Positions 53,743 through 62,398 of a stretch of DNA of 64,000 bases are shown here, piece by piece (position 1 is the stretch's first letter; every line of letters starts with the position of its first letter). Under the pieces are notes generated by a model, which ran no database searches, had not been told where the DNA came from, and saw only the letters and a list, made by a program, of their open reading frames with translations. Location: assembly GCA_910586775.1 (NCBI GenBank), contig CAJUJN010000015.1, forward strand, positions 5,339 to 69,338, written 5' to 3'. The translations under genes and the position numbers were made by a program. The DNA is from an uncultured Acetatifactor sp. Its GTDB lineage: Bacteria; Bacillota; Clostridia; Lachnospirales; Lachnospiraceae.

Positions 53743-55707
53743 ATGAAAATTACATTAAAAGACGGCTCCGTAAAGGTGTATGAAAGCGCACGGAGCGTAT
53801 ATGACATTGCACTTGATATCAGCGAGGGCCTGGCACGGGCGGCGTGCTGTGCAAAAATAGACGGTAAAACGGCAGATTTACGTACGGTCATTGACCATGA
53901 CTGTGAACTGAGCATCTGTACTGCAAATGACGAGGAAGGACTGGCGGCGATTCGCCATACTGCTTCTCATGTGTTGGCGGAAGCCGTGAAGAACCTGTTC
54001 CCCAATGCGAAGCTGGCTATCGGCCCCAGTATTGAGACAGGATTTTACTATGATTTTGACCATGAAGCTTTCTCCAGGGACGACCTGGATGCTCTGGAAG
54101 CGGAGATGAAGAAGATTATTAAAAAGGGACAGAAGCTGGAGAAGTTCACTCTGCCCAGGGCGGAAGCCATCGCATTTATGGAAGAGCGCCAGGAACCCTT
54201 CAAGGTGGAGCTGATTCAGGATTTGCCGGAGGATGCGGAAATTTCCTTCTACAGGCAGGGCGAATTTGTGGATTTGTGCGCCGGACCTCACCTGATGAGC
54301 ACCAAGGGTGTCAAGGCATTCAAGCTGACATCCTCTTCCATGGCTTACTGGCGCGGAGATTCCGACAAAGCCAGGCTGCAGCGTATCTACGGCACCGCTT
54401 ACAATAAGAAAGAAGACCTGCAGGCTCATCTGGAGAGGATGGAGGATGCAAAGCGCCGTGACCATAACCGGTTGGGGCGTGAGATGGATCTGTTTACAAC
54501 GGTGGATGTCATCGGCCAGGGTCTGCCCCTCTTTACACCCAGGGGAACCAAGATGCTGATGAAGCTTCAGAGATGGATCGAGGACCTGGAGGATAAGGAG
54601 TGGGGTTACGTCCGCACCAGAACTCCTCTGATGGCAAAATCCGATCTGTATAAAATGTCGGGCCACTGGGATCACTATAAGGAAGGCATGTTTGTGCTGG
54701 GGGATGAGGAGAAGGATAAGGAAATATTCGCACTGCGTCCCATGACCTGTCCTTTCCAGTATTACGTATATAAAAATACGCAAAAGTCCTATCGAGACCT
54801 TCCCTACAGAATGAGCGAGACTTCGACCCTGTTCCGCAACGAGGATTCCGGCGAGATGCATGGCCTGACCCGTGTGCGCCAGTTTACCATCACGGAAGGG
54901 CATCTGGTGGTCCGCCCGGATCAGATGGTGAAGGAGTTCAAGGGATGCCTTGCTCTGGCAAAGCACTGCCTGACCACTCTGGGCGTGGAGGAGGATGTAA
55001 CCTATCATCTCTCCAAATGGGACCCGGAAAACCGGGAAAAGTATATCGGTGAGCCGGAGGTCTGGAACGAGACGGAGCAGCACATCAGAAATGTGCTGAC
55101 GGAGCTGGAGATTCCGTTTGTGGAGGATGTGGGAGAGGCTGCATTCTACGGACCGAAGGTGGATATCAACGCAAGGAATGTATACGGCAAGGAAGACACC
55201 ATGATCACCATTCAGTGGGATGCGCTGTTGGCGGAGCAGTTTGACATGTACTATGTGGACCAGAACGGCGACAAGGTTCGCCCTTACATTATTCACAGGA
55301 CTTCCATGGGCTGTTATGAGAGGACGCTGGCGTGGCTGATTGAGAAATACGCCGGTAAGTTCCCTACCTGGCTCTGCCCGGAACAGGTGAGGGTGCTGCC
55401 CATTTCCGAAAAGTACGAGGCATATGCGATGAAAGTGTTGAAAGTGCTGCGTGCCATGGATATCGATGCGGAGGTGGATAACCGTTCCGAGAAGATCGGA
55501 TTCAAGATTCGTGAGGCAAGGCTTGCCCGCGTGCCTTATATGCTGGTAGTGGGACAGCAGGAGGAAGAGCGGGAACTGGTGTCTGTCAGAAGCCGTTTTG
55601 CCGGGGATGAGGGCCAGAAGCCGCTGACGGAGTTTATAGATCAAATCTGCGAGGAAATTGCATTGAAGACAATTCGCAAGGAAGAAGTGCAGGAAGAAGT
55701 GAAATAG
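53743..55707 (+). CDS. thrS: Threonyl-tRNA synthetase
   Basis: 654 residues, full length. A TGS domain (1-60) is followed by the editing domain with HTASHVLAEAVKNLFP and the HXXXH/C zinc-type residues near LCAGPH, the class II catalytic core (motif 2 SETSTLFRNEDSGEMHGLTRVRQFT, zinc-binding MTCPFQ, motif 3 HRTSMGCYERTLAWLIE) and the anticodon-binding domain. It charges tRNA-Thr and is controlled by the T-box leader upstream. AGGAGAG precedes the ATG. Confidence 0.97.
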   Translation: MKITLKDGSVKVYESARSVYDIALDISEGLARAACCAKIDGKTADLRTVIDHDCELSICTANDEEGLAAIRHTASHVLAEAVKNLFPNAKLAIGPSIETGFYYDFDHEAFSRDDLDALEAEMKKIIKKGQKLEKFTLPRAEAIAFMEERQEPFKVELIQDLPEDAEISFYRQGEFVDLCAGPHLMSTKGVKAFKLTSSSMAYWRGDSDKARLQRIYGTAYNKKEDLQAHLERMEDAKRRDHNRLGREMDLFTTVDVIGQGLPLFTPRGTKMLMKLQRWIEDLEDKEWGYVRTRTPLMAKSDLYKMSGHWDHYKEGMFVLGDEEKDKEIFALRPMTCPFQYYVYKNTQKSYRDLPYRMSETSTLFRNEDSGEMHGLTRVRQFTITEGHLVVRPDQMVKEFKGCLALAKHCLTTLGVEEDVTYHLSKWDPENREKYIGEPEVWNETEQHIRNVLTELEIPFVEDVGEAAFYGPKVDINARNVYGKEDTMITIQWDALLAEQFDMYYVDQNGDKVRPYIIHRTSMGCYERTLAWLIEKYAGKFPTWLCPEQVRVLPISEKYEAYAMKVLKVLRAMDIDAEVDNRSEKIGFKIREARLARVPYMLVVGQQEEERELVSVRSRFAGDEGQKPLTEFIDQICEEIALKTIRKEEVQEEVK

Positions 55708-55822
55708 CAGATGCGCCGCTTTATGCCAAAACCGAATTGTGTGCAGTAAGGGGCTTAATACAGCCTGTGAGGCAGAGACGTTTGAAATCCGGCAGTAATA
55801 CTGACAGGAGGAAGCGTAGAAG

Positions 55823-55956
55823 TTATACCCGTGCTCAATAACATTTGCCAACGTAAATGTATAACGAGTGAGCGTTTCTGCCTAAACAGGACAGAAAGCG
55901 GCATACAATAGAAACGGTGCTTCTATTGTCAAGAATCAATGCGCTCACGAGTATAA
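55823..55956 (+). repeat. Palindromic repeat family B, copy B4 (most complete)
   Basis: 134 bp from TTATACCCGTG to CACGAGTATAA, which are terminal inverted repeats. Internal landmarks are TATAACGAGTGAGCG, CAGGACAGAAAGCGGCA and an inner hairpin around AATAGAAACGGTGCTTCTATT. It lies in the 440-bp gap between thrS and the DUF1540 gene; the rest of that gap shows no gene. Confidence 0.8.
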
Positions 55957-56147
55957 AAGGTGAGAAACGAAAAATAGCATATATATCCGGAATAGGATTG
56001 CTGTGATGAGGCATACTAATCCTGACAGGTCTGCATGATGAGACACGGCTTTTGTGACATGATGCAGAGCGCCTGTCCGGGTCTGCCGATTCAGCGCCGT
56101 TTTCGTGCAGATATTTGCTTTGGCAAACGGCGCAGAAGGAGGTAAAT

Positions 56148-56468
56148 ATGGCAGATTTAAAATGTGCGGTAGACAATTGTACCTACAATGACCAGCATCT
56201 GTGCTGTAAGGGGGACATCTGCGTGGGCGGACAGCATGCCTGCAGCTGCGACGGAACCTGCTGTGAGAGCTTCAGACAGCAGAAGGAGGGTATGGATTCC
56301 TTTAAAAGTTCCGTTTCCCACCCCAGCAGAACCATCAGCATTGACTGCGAAGCGGTAAAATGTGTCTATAATTCCAATTACAAATGCCACGCAGATCATG
56401 TGGACATTAAGGGCTGCGGTGCCTGCGACTGTCAGGGGACAGCCTGCTCTACGTTTAAAGAAAGATAG
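56148..56468 (+). CDS. Double DUF1540 cysteine-rich protein
   Basis: 106 residues with two copies of the DUF1540 cysteine pattern: LKCAVDNCTYNDQHLCCKGDICV...CDGTCCESF and IDCEAVKCVYNSNYKCHADHVDI...CDCQGTACSTF. Six to eight cysteines per unit suggest metal binding, but the role is unknown. AAGGAGGTAAAT stands before the ATG. Monocistronic, with its own terminator. Confidence 0.9.
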   Translation: MADLKCAVDNCTYNDQHLCCKGDICVGGQHACSCDGTCCESFRQQKEGMDSFKSSVSHPSRTISIDCEAVKCVYNSNYKCHADHVDIKGCGACDCQGTACSTFKER

Positions 56469-56487
56469 ACAAATTAATATTGGCAGT

Positions 56488-56528
56488 AAATACCCTTTAA
56501 ATGGTTCCGGGATTTGAAGGGTATTTTT
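56488..56528 (+). terminator. Terminator of the DUF1540 gene
   Basis: AAATACCCTT pairs with AAGGGTATTT, followed by TTTT. Confidence 0.88.
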
Positions 56529-56744
56529 GTATACAAGGCCGGGCTGGAAATATAGATTTGCTGTTTATAGTCTTAAAATTGGCGGCACCGCGAGGCGTTT
56601 CATACTCTCCTGCTTTCAGGCGAGGTGGTCCGGCCCGGGACATGAGGCTGCTGTGAAAGGCTTGAATCTTGCCTGTGGAAAACGTGCAGTCAAAATGAGC
56701 GCCCCTGATCATCTTGCAAGACAAAAATTGAATTCAGGAGGGGC

Positions 56745-56774
56745 TTGCGGACGGCTTACCATTTGTGCTATGAT
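56745..56774 (+). promoter_or_regulatory. Putative extended -10 promoter for the epimerase gene
   Basis: TTGCGG (56745-56750), 18-bp spacer ending TGTGC, TATGAT (56769-56774) with the TGn extension. The preceding 56529-56744 shows no gene. Confidence 0.55.
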
Positions 56775-56930
56775 GATAACAATCATTTTCTGGCGTATAA
56801 CTGTCAGGCTGAATATAGTGAGGGCAGCGTTCTGCTGTCAGGAATAAGTAACAGAATTCATTGGGAAGCACGGTTTCTGCGGACAGAAGTCTGTCTTTCA
56901 CAGCAGGAGAAAGAATGGAGGAATCATAAT

Positions 56931-57767
56931 ATGCAATTAGGAATCAGATTACACGACACAACAAAGCTTCCTTTCGAGGAGAGAGTCGCACATGTGCATC
57001 AGCTGGGTTTTGCCTGCGGGCATCTGGCCCTGTCAAAGATGATCGATGAATTTTCTACTGAGGATGAGGCGCTGACACCCGGACTGGCCATGTACATAAA
57101 AAACGTCTTTGCGAAAAATCAGGTAGACATAGCCGTCCTGGGCTGCTACCTGAACCTGGCGAACCCCAGCCAGGAGCAGCTGGCCGAGACCATACATCAT
57201 TATATGGCGCATATCCGTTTTGCGTCCTGGCTGGGCTGCGGCGTAGTGGGTACGGAGACGGGCGCACCCAACGAAACCTACACCTTTGTGCCGGAATGCC
57301 ATACGGAAGAGGCATTGCAGACCTTTATCAAAAATCTCCGCCCCATCGTGAAATATGCGAAAAAGATGGGCGTGGTAGTGGCGATAGAGCCGGTATACCG
57401 TCACATTGTATGCAATCCCAGACGCGCCAGAAGAGTGCTGGATGAGATTAACTCTCCCAATCTGCAGATTATCTTCGACCCGGTGAATCTGCTGGACGTG
57501 GAAAATTACGCGGACAGACAGTCCGTTATAGACGAGGCTCTGGAACTGCTTGGCCCTGACATCGCGGTGGTGCATCTGAAAGACTGCGCCCTCAGGGACG
57601 GAAAGCTGCTTTCCATGGGATGCGGTTTGGGCGAGATGGACTATACTTCTATCTTAAAATACATGAAGGAGCATAAGCCTTATATCCATGCCACCCTGGA
57701 AGACACCAGGCCGGAGAACAACCAGAGAGTGAAGCATTTCATAACCAGAAAGTACGAGGAAGCATAA
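56931..57767 (+). CDS. Sugar phosphate isomerase/epimerase (xylose-isomerase-like TIM barrel)
   Basis: 278 residues. The start MQLGIRLHDTTKLPFEERVAHVHQLGF and VDIAVLGCYLNLANPSQEQL fit the AP endonuclease-2 fold family. Metal-binding positions are expected at the Glu in VVVAIEPVYRH, the Asp in IIFDPVNLLD, the His in VVHLKDC and the Glu in HATLEDTRP. Substrate unknown. GGAGG stands nine bases before the ATG. It runs toward the convergent araC gene. Confidence 0.85.
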   Translation: MQLGIRLHDTTKLPFEERVAHVHQLGFACGHLALSKMIDEFSTEDEALTPGLAMYIKNVFAKNQVDIAVLGCYLNLANPSQEQLAETIHHYMAHIRFASWLGCGVVGTETGAPNETYTFVPECHTEEALQTFIKNLRPIVKYAKKMGVVVAIEPVYRHIVCNPRRARRVLDEINSPNLQIIFDPVNLLDVENYADRQSVIDEALELLGPDIAVVHLKDCALRDGKLLSMGCGLGEMDYTSILKYMKEHKPYIHATLEDTRPENNQRVKHFITRKYEEA

Positions 57768-57870
57768 ATTTTCCGGGCTGCTGCGGAACTGGAAACAGCA
57801 GCAGCCCCGCCCGGTGCCCGCGGCGGGAGAGCAATGCCGGTGCTTTTATCCGGACCATACATGGAAATGG

Positions 57871-58743
57871 TTACAGGCTTCTCTTCCCGCCCCCATGCTC
57901 ATTCCGCCACTGCCTGGGAGATACCTGATACGCGTTTTTAAAGGCTCTGGAGAAGTGCAGCTGGTTGGGGTAGCCCACTACATTTCCAATATCTGCAATC
58001 GATAAATCGGTAAGCTTCAGGAGTTCCGTAGCCTTGGTCATACGGTAGGAAATGAGGAACTCCTGAGGTGTCTTACCCATACTTTCATGAAAAATCTTCC
58101 CAAAGTAACTCCGGTTCAGACCGCAGGCCGCAGCGATATCTTCCACGGAGATATCATTCTGAAAATTCTGCTCAATAAAAGCGAATGCCTCCTTTATGTA
58201 GAAATCCCGCAGGCGGTTCTCCTTACCTAACTGGGCGGAAGTGGAGGAGCGCAGCAGGCTGTCTATAAACAGATAGAGATGTCCGATCAGATGAAAAGGA
58301 GACTCTTCTCTGTGATTTACGATATACAGCATTTCTTCTTTCACTGTCTCGTATATATCCTTATAACGCGCCTTATATACGGGATTGGCCGGATGCAGGC
58401 CCGCCAGTTCAACGGTTTCCTTGGCCCGCAGCCCGTCAAATTCCAGCCACACATATTCCCAGGGAAGCTCCCTGTCCGCGATATAGGTACACACCTGACC
58501 CGGAAACAGCAGAAAACCCTGTCCGCTTTTCACCTGATAGGTCACATCCGTTCCTTTGCCGTTGTCTGCAATCAGCTTCCCCGTTCCGGAGAGACACAGA
58601 TGGAACAGGTAATGGTTTCTGGCGGCCGGGCCGAAGGAATGGGAAGGGTCAGTTGGCAGATACCGGAGACATGGGGTGAAATGCAGCAGCCTGGTGCACT
58701 CCCTGATGGGGTATGCCCTGGGCAGGAATAAGGCAAAAAGCAA
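57871..58743 (-). CDS. AraC-family regulator, probably with an altered N-terminus
   Basis: Up to 290 residues. The cupin-like sensing domain begins around YLPTDPSHSFGPAARNHYLFHLCLSGTGKL. The C-terminal pair of HTH motifs is intact (ISVEDIAAACGLNRSYFGKIFHESMGKTPQEF and LSIADIGNVVGYPNQLHFSRAFKNAYQVSPRQWR). The first 18 residues (MLFALFLPRAYPIREC) are read from the complement of the adjacent malG fragment, so the original start has been lost at a deletion junction. DNA binding could survive, but expression is doubtful. It likely controlled the galactoside genes to its right. Confidence 0.8.
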   Translation of the reverse strand: MLFALFLPRAYPIRECTRLLHFTPCLRYLPTDPSHSFGPAARNHYLFHLCLSGTGKLIADNGKGTDVTYQVKSGQGFLLFPGQVCTYIADRELPWEYVWLEFDGLRAKETVELAGLHPANPVYKARYKDIYETVKEEMLYIVNHREESPFHLIGHLYLFIDSLLRSSTSAQLGKENRLRDFYIKEAFAFIEQNFQNDISVEDIAAACGLNRSYFGKIFHESMGKTPQEFLISYRMTKATELLKLTDLSIADIGNVVGYPNQLHFSRAFKNAYQVSPRQWRNEHGGGKRSL

Positions 58744-59266
58744 GTTCTACAGTTTCGTATACCTCTTTATCGTCAGCGGTATGTTCGTTCCCTTTGCCAT
58801 CCTGATGATGCCTCTGGCAAAGCAGACAGCGGAGCTTCATCTTGCAAACTGGGGCGGCGTCATTATCCTGTATGTGGTATTTTATATGCCCATGAACGTT
58901 ATGCTGTATTCCGGGTACCTGGTGAATATCCCCATCGCTTTGGAGGAGGCTGCCAGGGTGGACGGCGCTTCCACCTGGAGAACCTACTGGAGTATTATCT
59001 TCCCGGTGATGCGCCCCATGCATGCCACGGTGGCCGTCATCACGGCGCTGGCGGTGTGGAACGATGTGATGACGCCGCTGATTATCATGGCGGGCTCCGG
59101 GCAGAACACCCTGCCCCTGGCGCAGCTGAACTTCCAGTCCCAGTTCGGAACCAATTACAATCTGGCATTTGCGTCGTATCTGCTGTCACTGATCCCGATT
59201 TTGATCTTCTACGGAATCTGCAAGAAACAGATCCTGAACGGAGTCACCAACGGAGCGGTGAAATAA
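58676..59266 (+). pseudogene. Truncated sugar ABC transporter permease (MalG type)
   Basis: Recognisable MalG sequence starts at about 58690 with SLMGYALGRNKAKSKFYSFVYLFI, which corresponds to about residue 90 of a 280-residue permease, and continues through the EAA loop EEAARVDGASTWRTYWSIIFPVMRP to the normal C-terminus. The N-terminal membrane helix and first loop are missing, and the ATG at 58676 lies in foreign sequence with no ribosome site. The expected binding-protein and MalF genes are absent. A deletion between araC and malG explains all of this. Confidence 0.82.
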
Positions 59267-59281
59267 CGGCGCGGGATTCAG

Positions 59282-59341
59282 CCGGCATCTTTCACTCGTG
59301 AGTCGGGATGCATGGCAGGTTTCAATGATCGTCAGTATATA
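59282..59341 (-). repeat. Palindromic repeat family C, copy C2 (partial)
   Basis: Complement of the first 58 bp of the repeat at 45249, with landmarks CGACTCACGAGTGAAAGATG and ATCATTGAAACCTGCCA. It lies in the gap between the malG fragment and the alpha-galactosidase. Confidence 0.75.
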
Positions 59342-59429
59342 TTGTAAAAAAAGACAGTCTGTCTCTTGCATGATCGGAGAAGATTGTATAAAATAAGTTT
59401 CAAAGAAAAAGTGGCAGGAGCAAAAAACG

Positions 59430-61619
59430 ATGGCGGTAAAGTATCAGGAAGAAGATCATATTTTTACATTGCAGACGGAACATACAACCTATCAGATGAA
59501 AGTGGATGAGTTCGGGTTCCTCCTGCATCTATATTATGGCGGGAAGGCAGAGGGGTGCATGGATTATCTCCTGACCTGCAGCGACAGGGGGTTCTCCGGG
59601 AATCCTTTTGACGTGGGGGCGGACAGGACTTATTCCATGGATGTGCTGCCCCAGGAGTATCCCTGTCTGGGAACAGGGGATTACCGGAACTGCGCAGTCA
59701 ATATCCGCAATGCGGACGGCTCCGAGTGCTGTGACCTGCGCTATGCGAGCCATGAGGTCAGAAAGGGGAAATACAGTCTGAAAGGCCTGCCGGCGGTATT
59801 TGCCGGCGAGGAGGAAGCCGATACGCTGGAAATCTGCCTGGAAGACAGGGTCAGCGGGGTACAGGTACGGCTTTTGTACGGGGTGCTGGAGAAAGAAGAT
59901 ATCATTACCAGGAGCGCGGTCATCCGCAACGGCGGCAGCGGAACGGTTGTAGTGGAAAAAGCGTCTTCCGCCTGTCTGGATTTCGTTACCGGAGAGTATG
60001 ATATACTCAGCTTTTACGGGAGACATGCCATGGAGCGCAATTTCCAGAGAACGAGAGCTGCGCACGGGACATTCCGCATCGGAAGCCGCAGAGGAACCTC
60101 CAGCCACCAGTATAATCCGGCGGTTATGCTGGCTGAGAGGGAGACATCAGAGGATGCGGGAAGTTGCTATGGCATGATCTTTGTGTACAGCGGGAATTTT
60201 CTGTGCGAGGCGGAGCAGGACCAGTTCGGGCAGACCAGGCTGCTGATGGGACTGCAGGAGGAATTGTTCCATTATCCCCTGAAAGCAGGGGAGAGCCTGG
60301 TGGTTCCGGAGACGATTCTGGGGTATACGGAGAATGGTTTCGGGGCATTGTCCCGCATGTTCCACCGCTGTATCAGGAACCACATCTGCCGGGGGAAATA
60401 TGCCCATGGACCTCGTCCGGTGCTGCTGAACAGCTGGGAGGCGTCCTATTTCGACTTTGACGGGGAGAGCATCTGCAGGCTGGCGGAGGACGCGGCCGCC
60501 CTCGGAATCGATATGGTTGTCATGGACGACGGCTGGTTCGGCAAGCGGGACGACGACAACAGCGGGCTGGGAGACTGGACGGTGAACGAGGCGAAGCTGG
60601 GTCTTACGCTTGGGGAAATGATAGGGAGAATCAACGGGCTGGGCGTGAAGTTCGGGATCTGGATCGAGCCGGAGATGGTGTCCGAGGACAGCGAGCTCTA
60701 TCGGGAACATCCGGACTGGGCGCTGCAGATTCCCGGGAGGAAACCGGTCCGGGGCAGGAATCAGCTGGTGCTGGATTTTTCACGGGAAGACGTCAGGGAA
60801 TATATTTTTAAGCGTATATGCGGCGTGCTGGACCAGGGGAATATCGAATATGTAAAATGGGATATGAACCGCAGCATTACGGATGTATATTCCGTGGAAA
60901 AGGATCAGGGAAAGATCCTGTATGATTATGTGCTGGGGGTGTATGATTTCCTGGAGAAGCTGACAGAGAGGTATCCCTGGATGCTGGTAGAGGGCTGCAG
61001 CGGCGGCGGAGGGCGTTTCGACGCGGGAATGCTGTACTATACGCCCCAGATCTGGTGCAGCGACAATACGGACGCGGCGGACAGGCTGCGCATCCAGTAT
61101 GGGACGTCATTCTTCTACCCGGCGTGTACGGTGGGCTCTCATGTGTCGGCAGTGCCCAACCATCAGACAGGGCGGAAGTGCAGTCTGCATACCAGGGGCG
61201 TGGTGGCCATGGCGGGAACCTTCGGCTATGAACTGGACCCCGGTAAGCTGACGGAGGAAGAGAAAGCAGAAGTCAGGGCACAGGTGGCCCGGTATAAGAA
61301 ATATGCCGATTTGATTCGGACGGGGGACTATTATCGTCTCTCGGAGCCTTTCCGGGATGTCTGCGCGGCGTGGGCGTTTGTATCCGAAGACAGGAGCAGG
61401 GTGCTGCTGAATGTGGTAATGCAGGAAGTCCGCGGGAATATGCCGACTTGTTATGTGAAACTCAAAGGGCTGGATCCGGATGTTCTTTACAGGGATACGG
61501 AATCCGGCAGAAAATATTACGGTTCCGCGCTGATGCGTGCAGGGCTGCCGATTCCGGCCGGGATGGGAGAGTATCGGGCTTATCAGGCGGAACTGACGGT
61601 TTGCTCCAACGGGCAATAG
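59430..61619 (+). CDS. Alpha-galactosidase, GH36
   Basis: 729 residues, standard GH36 size and without a signal peptide, so intracellular. An N-terminal beta-supersandwich domain (1-330) leads to the TIM barrel with LNSWEASYFDFDGESICRLA, DDGWFGKRDDDNSGLGDW, the nucleophile Asp in YVKWDMNRSITD and the acid/base Asp in CSDNTDAADR. It hydrolyses melibiose, raffinose or similar alpha-galactosides. The adjacent transporter is broken, so substrate must enter by another system. GGCAGGAGC precedes the ATG. Confidence 0.95.
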   Translation: MAVKYQEEDHIFTLQTEHTTYQMKVDEFGFLLHLYYGGKAEGCMDYLLTCSDRGFSGNPFDVGADRTYSMDVLPQEYPCLGTGDYRNCAVNIRNADGSECCDLRYASHEVRKGKYSLKGLPAVFAGEEEADTLEICLEDRVSGVQVRLLYGVLEKEDIITRSAVIRNGGSGTVVVEKASSACLDFVTGEYDILSFYGRHAMERNFQRTRAAHGTFRIGSRRGTSSHQYNPAVMLAERETSEDAGSCYGMIFVYSGNFLCEAEQDQFGQTRLLMGLQEELFHYPLKAGESLVVPETILGYTENGFGALSRMFHRCIRNHICRGKYAHGPRPVLLNSWEASYFDFDGESICRLAEDAAALGIDMVVMDDGWFGKRDDDNSGLGDWTVNEAKLGLTLGEMIGRINGLGVKFGIWIEPEMVSEDSELYREHPDWALQIPGRKPVRGRNQLVLDFSREDVREYIFKRICGVLDQGNIEYVKWDMNRSITDVYSVEKDQGKILYDYVLGVYDFLEKLTERYPWMLVEGCSGGGGRFDAGMLYYTPQIWCSDNTDAADRLRIQYGTSFFYPACTVGSHVSAVPNHQTGRKCSLHTRGVVAMAGTFGYELDPGKLTEEEKAEVRAQVARYKKYADLIRTGDYYRLSEPFRDVCAAWAFVSEDRSRVLLNVVMQEVRGNMPTCYVKLKGLDPDVLYRDTESGRKYYGSALMRAGLPIPAGMGEYRAYQAELTVCSNGQ

Positions 61620-61858
61620 CCTGGGCGGATATCCGTATGCCATTGCCGTGAAATGCAGGGGAATGAGGAATCCGGCATACGGCGGCGGGGTGCCGGGACA
61701 CGCCCTGATGAGCCGGCTGCACGTTTCCGGCCGGGAAGGTGCACTTTTTCCATATTGAAGACTGTCTTTGAAGGCCATATAATTAAGAGAAGAAAAGTAA
61801 ACCGTGGAAAATGGAAATGGAAAAGAGAAGAGGCAGAACAGGAAAAGGAGGCCGGAAT

Positions 61859-62284
61859 ATGCCGAATGTGGATTACAGAAGGGAAATCAGGGAGGCCATG
61901 CAGGCCGGACAGGAGGCGCTGAATTATCTGAATCAGGCGAAGGACTGCCTGAACAGCGCCGGAAACTGGGGAATCGTGGATATGTTGGGAGGCGGGATGC
62001 TGACGACCCTGATCAAGCGTTCCAAGATGAAGGATGCGGATGCACTGGTGCAGCAGGCCCGGAGCGCCATGAAGCGTTTCCAGAAGGAATTGATGGATGT
62101 GGACAATATTCCGGAATTCCGGATAGAGACGGGAGATTTCCTCACCTTTGCGGATTATTTCTTTGACGGCATCGTGGCGGACTGGCTGGTTCAGTCCAAG
62201 ATTAATGATGCCAAAAGACAGGTGGACAATGCAATTGTAAAGGTGAATTATATCATGGGGCAGCTGAAGAGCCTTTTCATTTGA
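61859..62284 (+). CDS. Helical hypothetical protein
   Basis: 141 residues starting MPNVDYRREIREAMQAGQEALNYLNQAKDCLNS, helical with a short Gly-rich turn (DMLGGGMLTTLIKRSKM) that recalls a membrane-interacting loop. No signal peptide and no clear membrane segment. The ATG has AAAAGGAGGCC at ideal distance; upstream ATGs do not. Function unknown. Confidence 0.75.
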   Translation: MPNVDYRREIREAMQAGQEALNYLNQAKDCLNSAGNWGIVDMLGGGMLTTLIKRSKMKDADALVQQARSAMKRFQKELMDVDNIPEFRIETGDFLTFADYFFDGIVADWLVQSKINDAKRQVDNAIVKVNYIMGQLKSLFI

Positions 62285-62293
62285 TGAGCGGAG

Positions 62294-62329
62294 AGGGCTG
62301 ACGCGGATTTTGGTCAGCCCTGTGTTTTT
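62294..62329 (+). terminator. Terminator
   Basis: AGGGCTGAC pairs with GTCAGCCCT, followed by GTGTTTTT. Confidence 0.85.
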
Positions 62330-62398
62330 CGTTACCGTTTTAACAATGAAAAGGCGGCATTCCGTACATCTTTGCAGAGTACAGGATATCATTATACT

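Noticed and set aside
53878..55851. 657-codon minus-strand frame
   Set aside because: Antisense shadow of thrS, which has all synthetase motifs on the plus strand.
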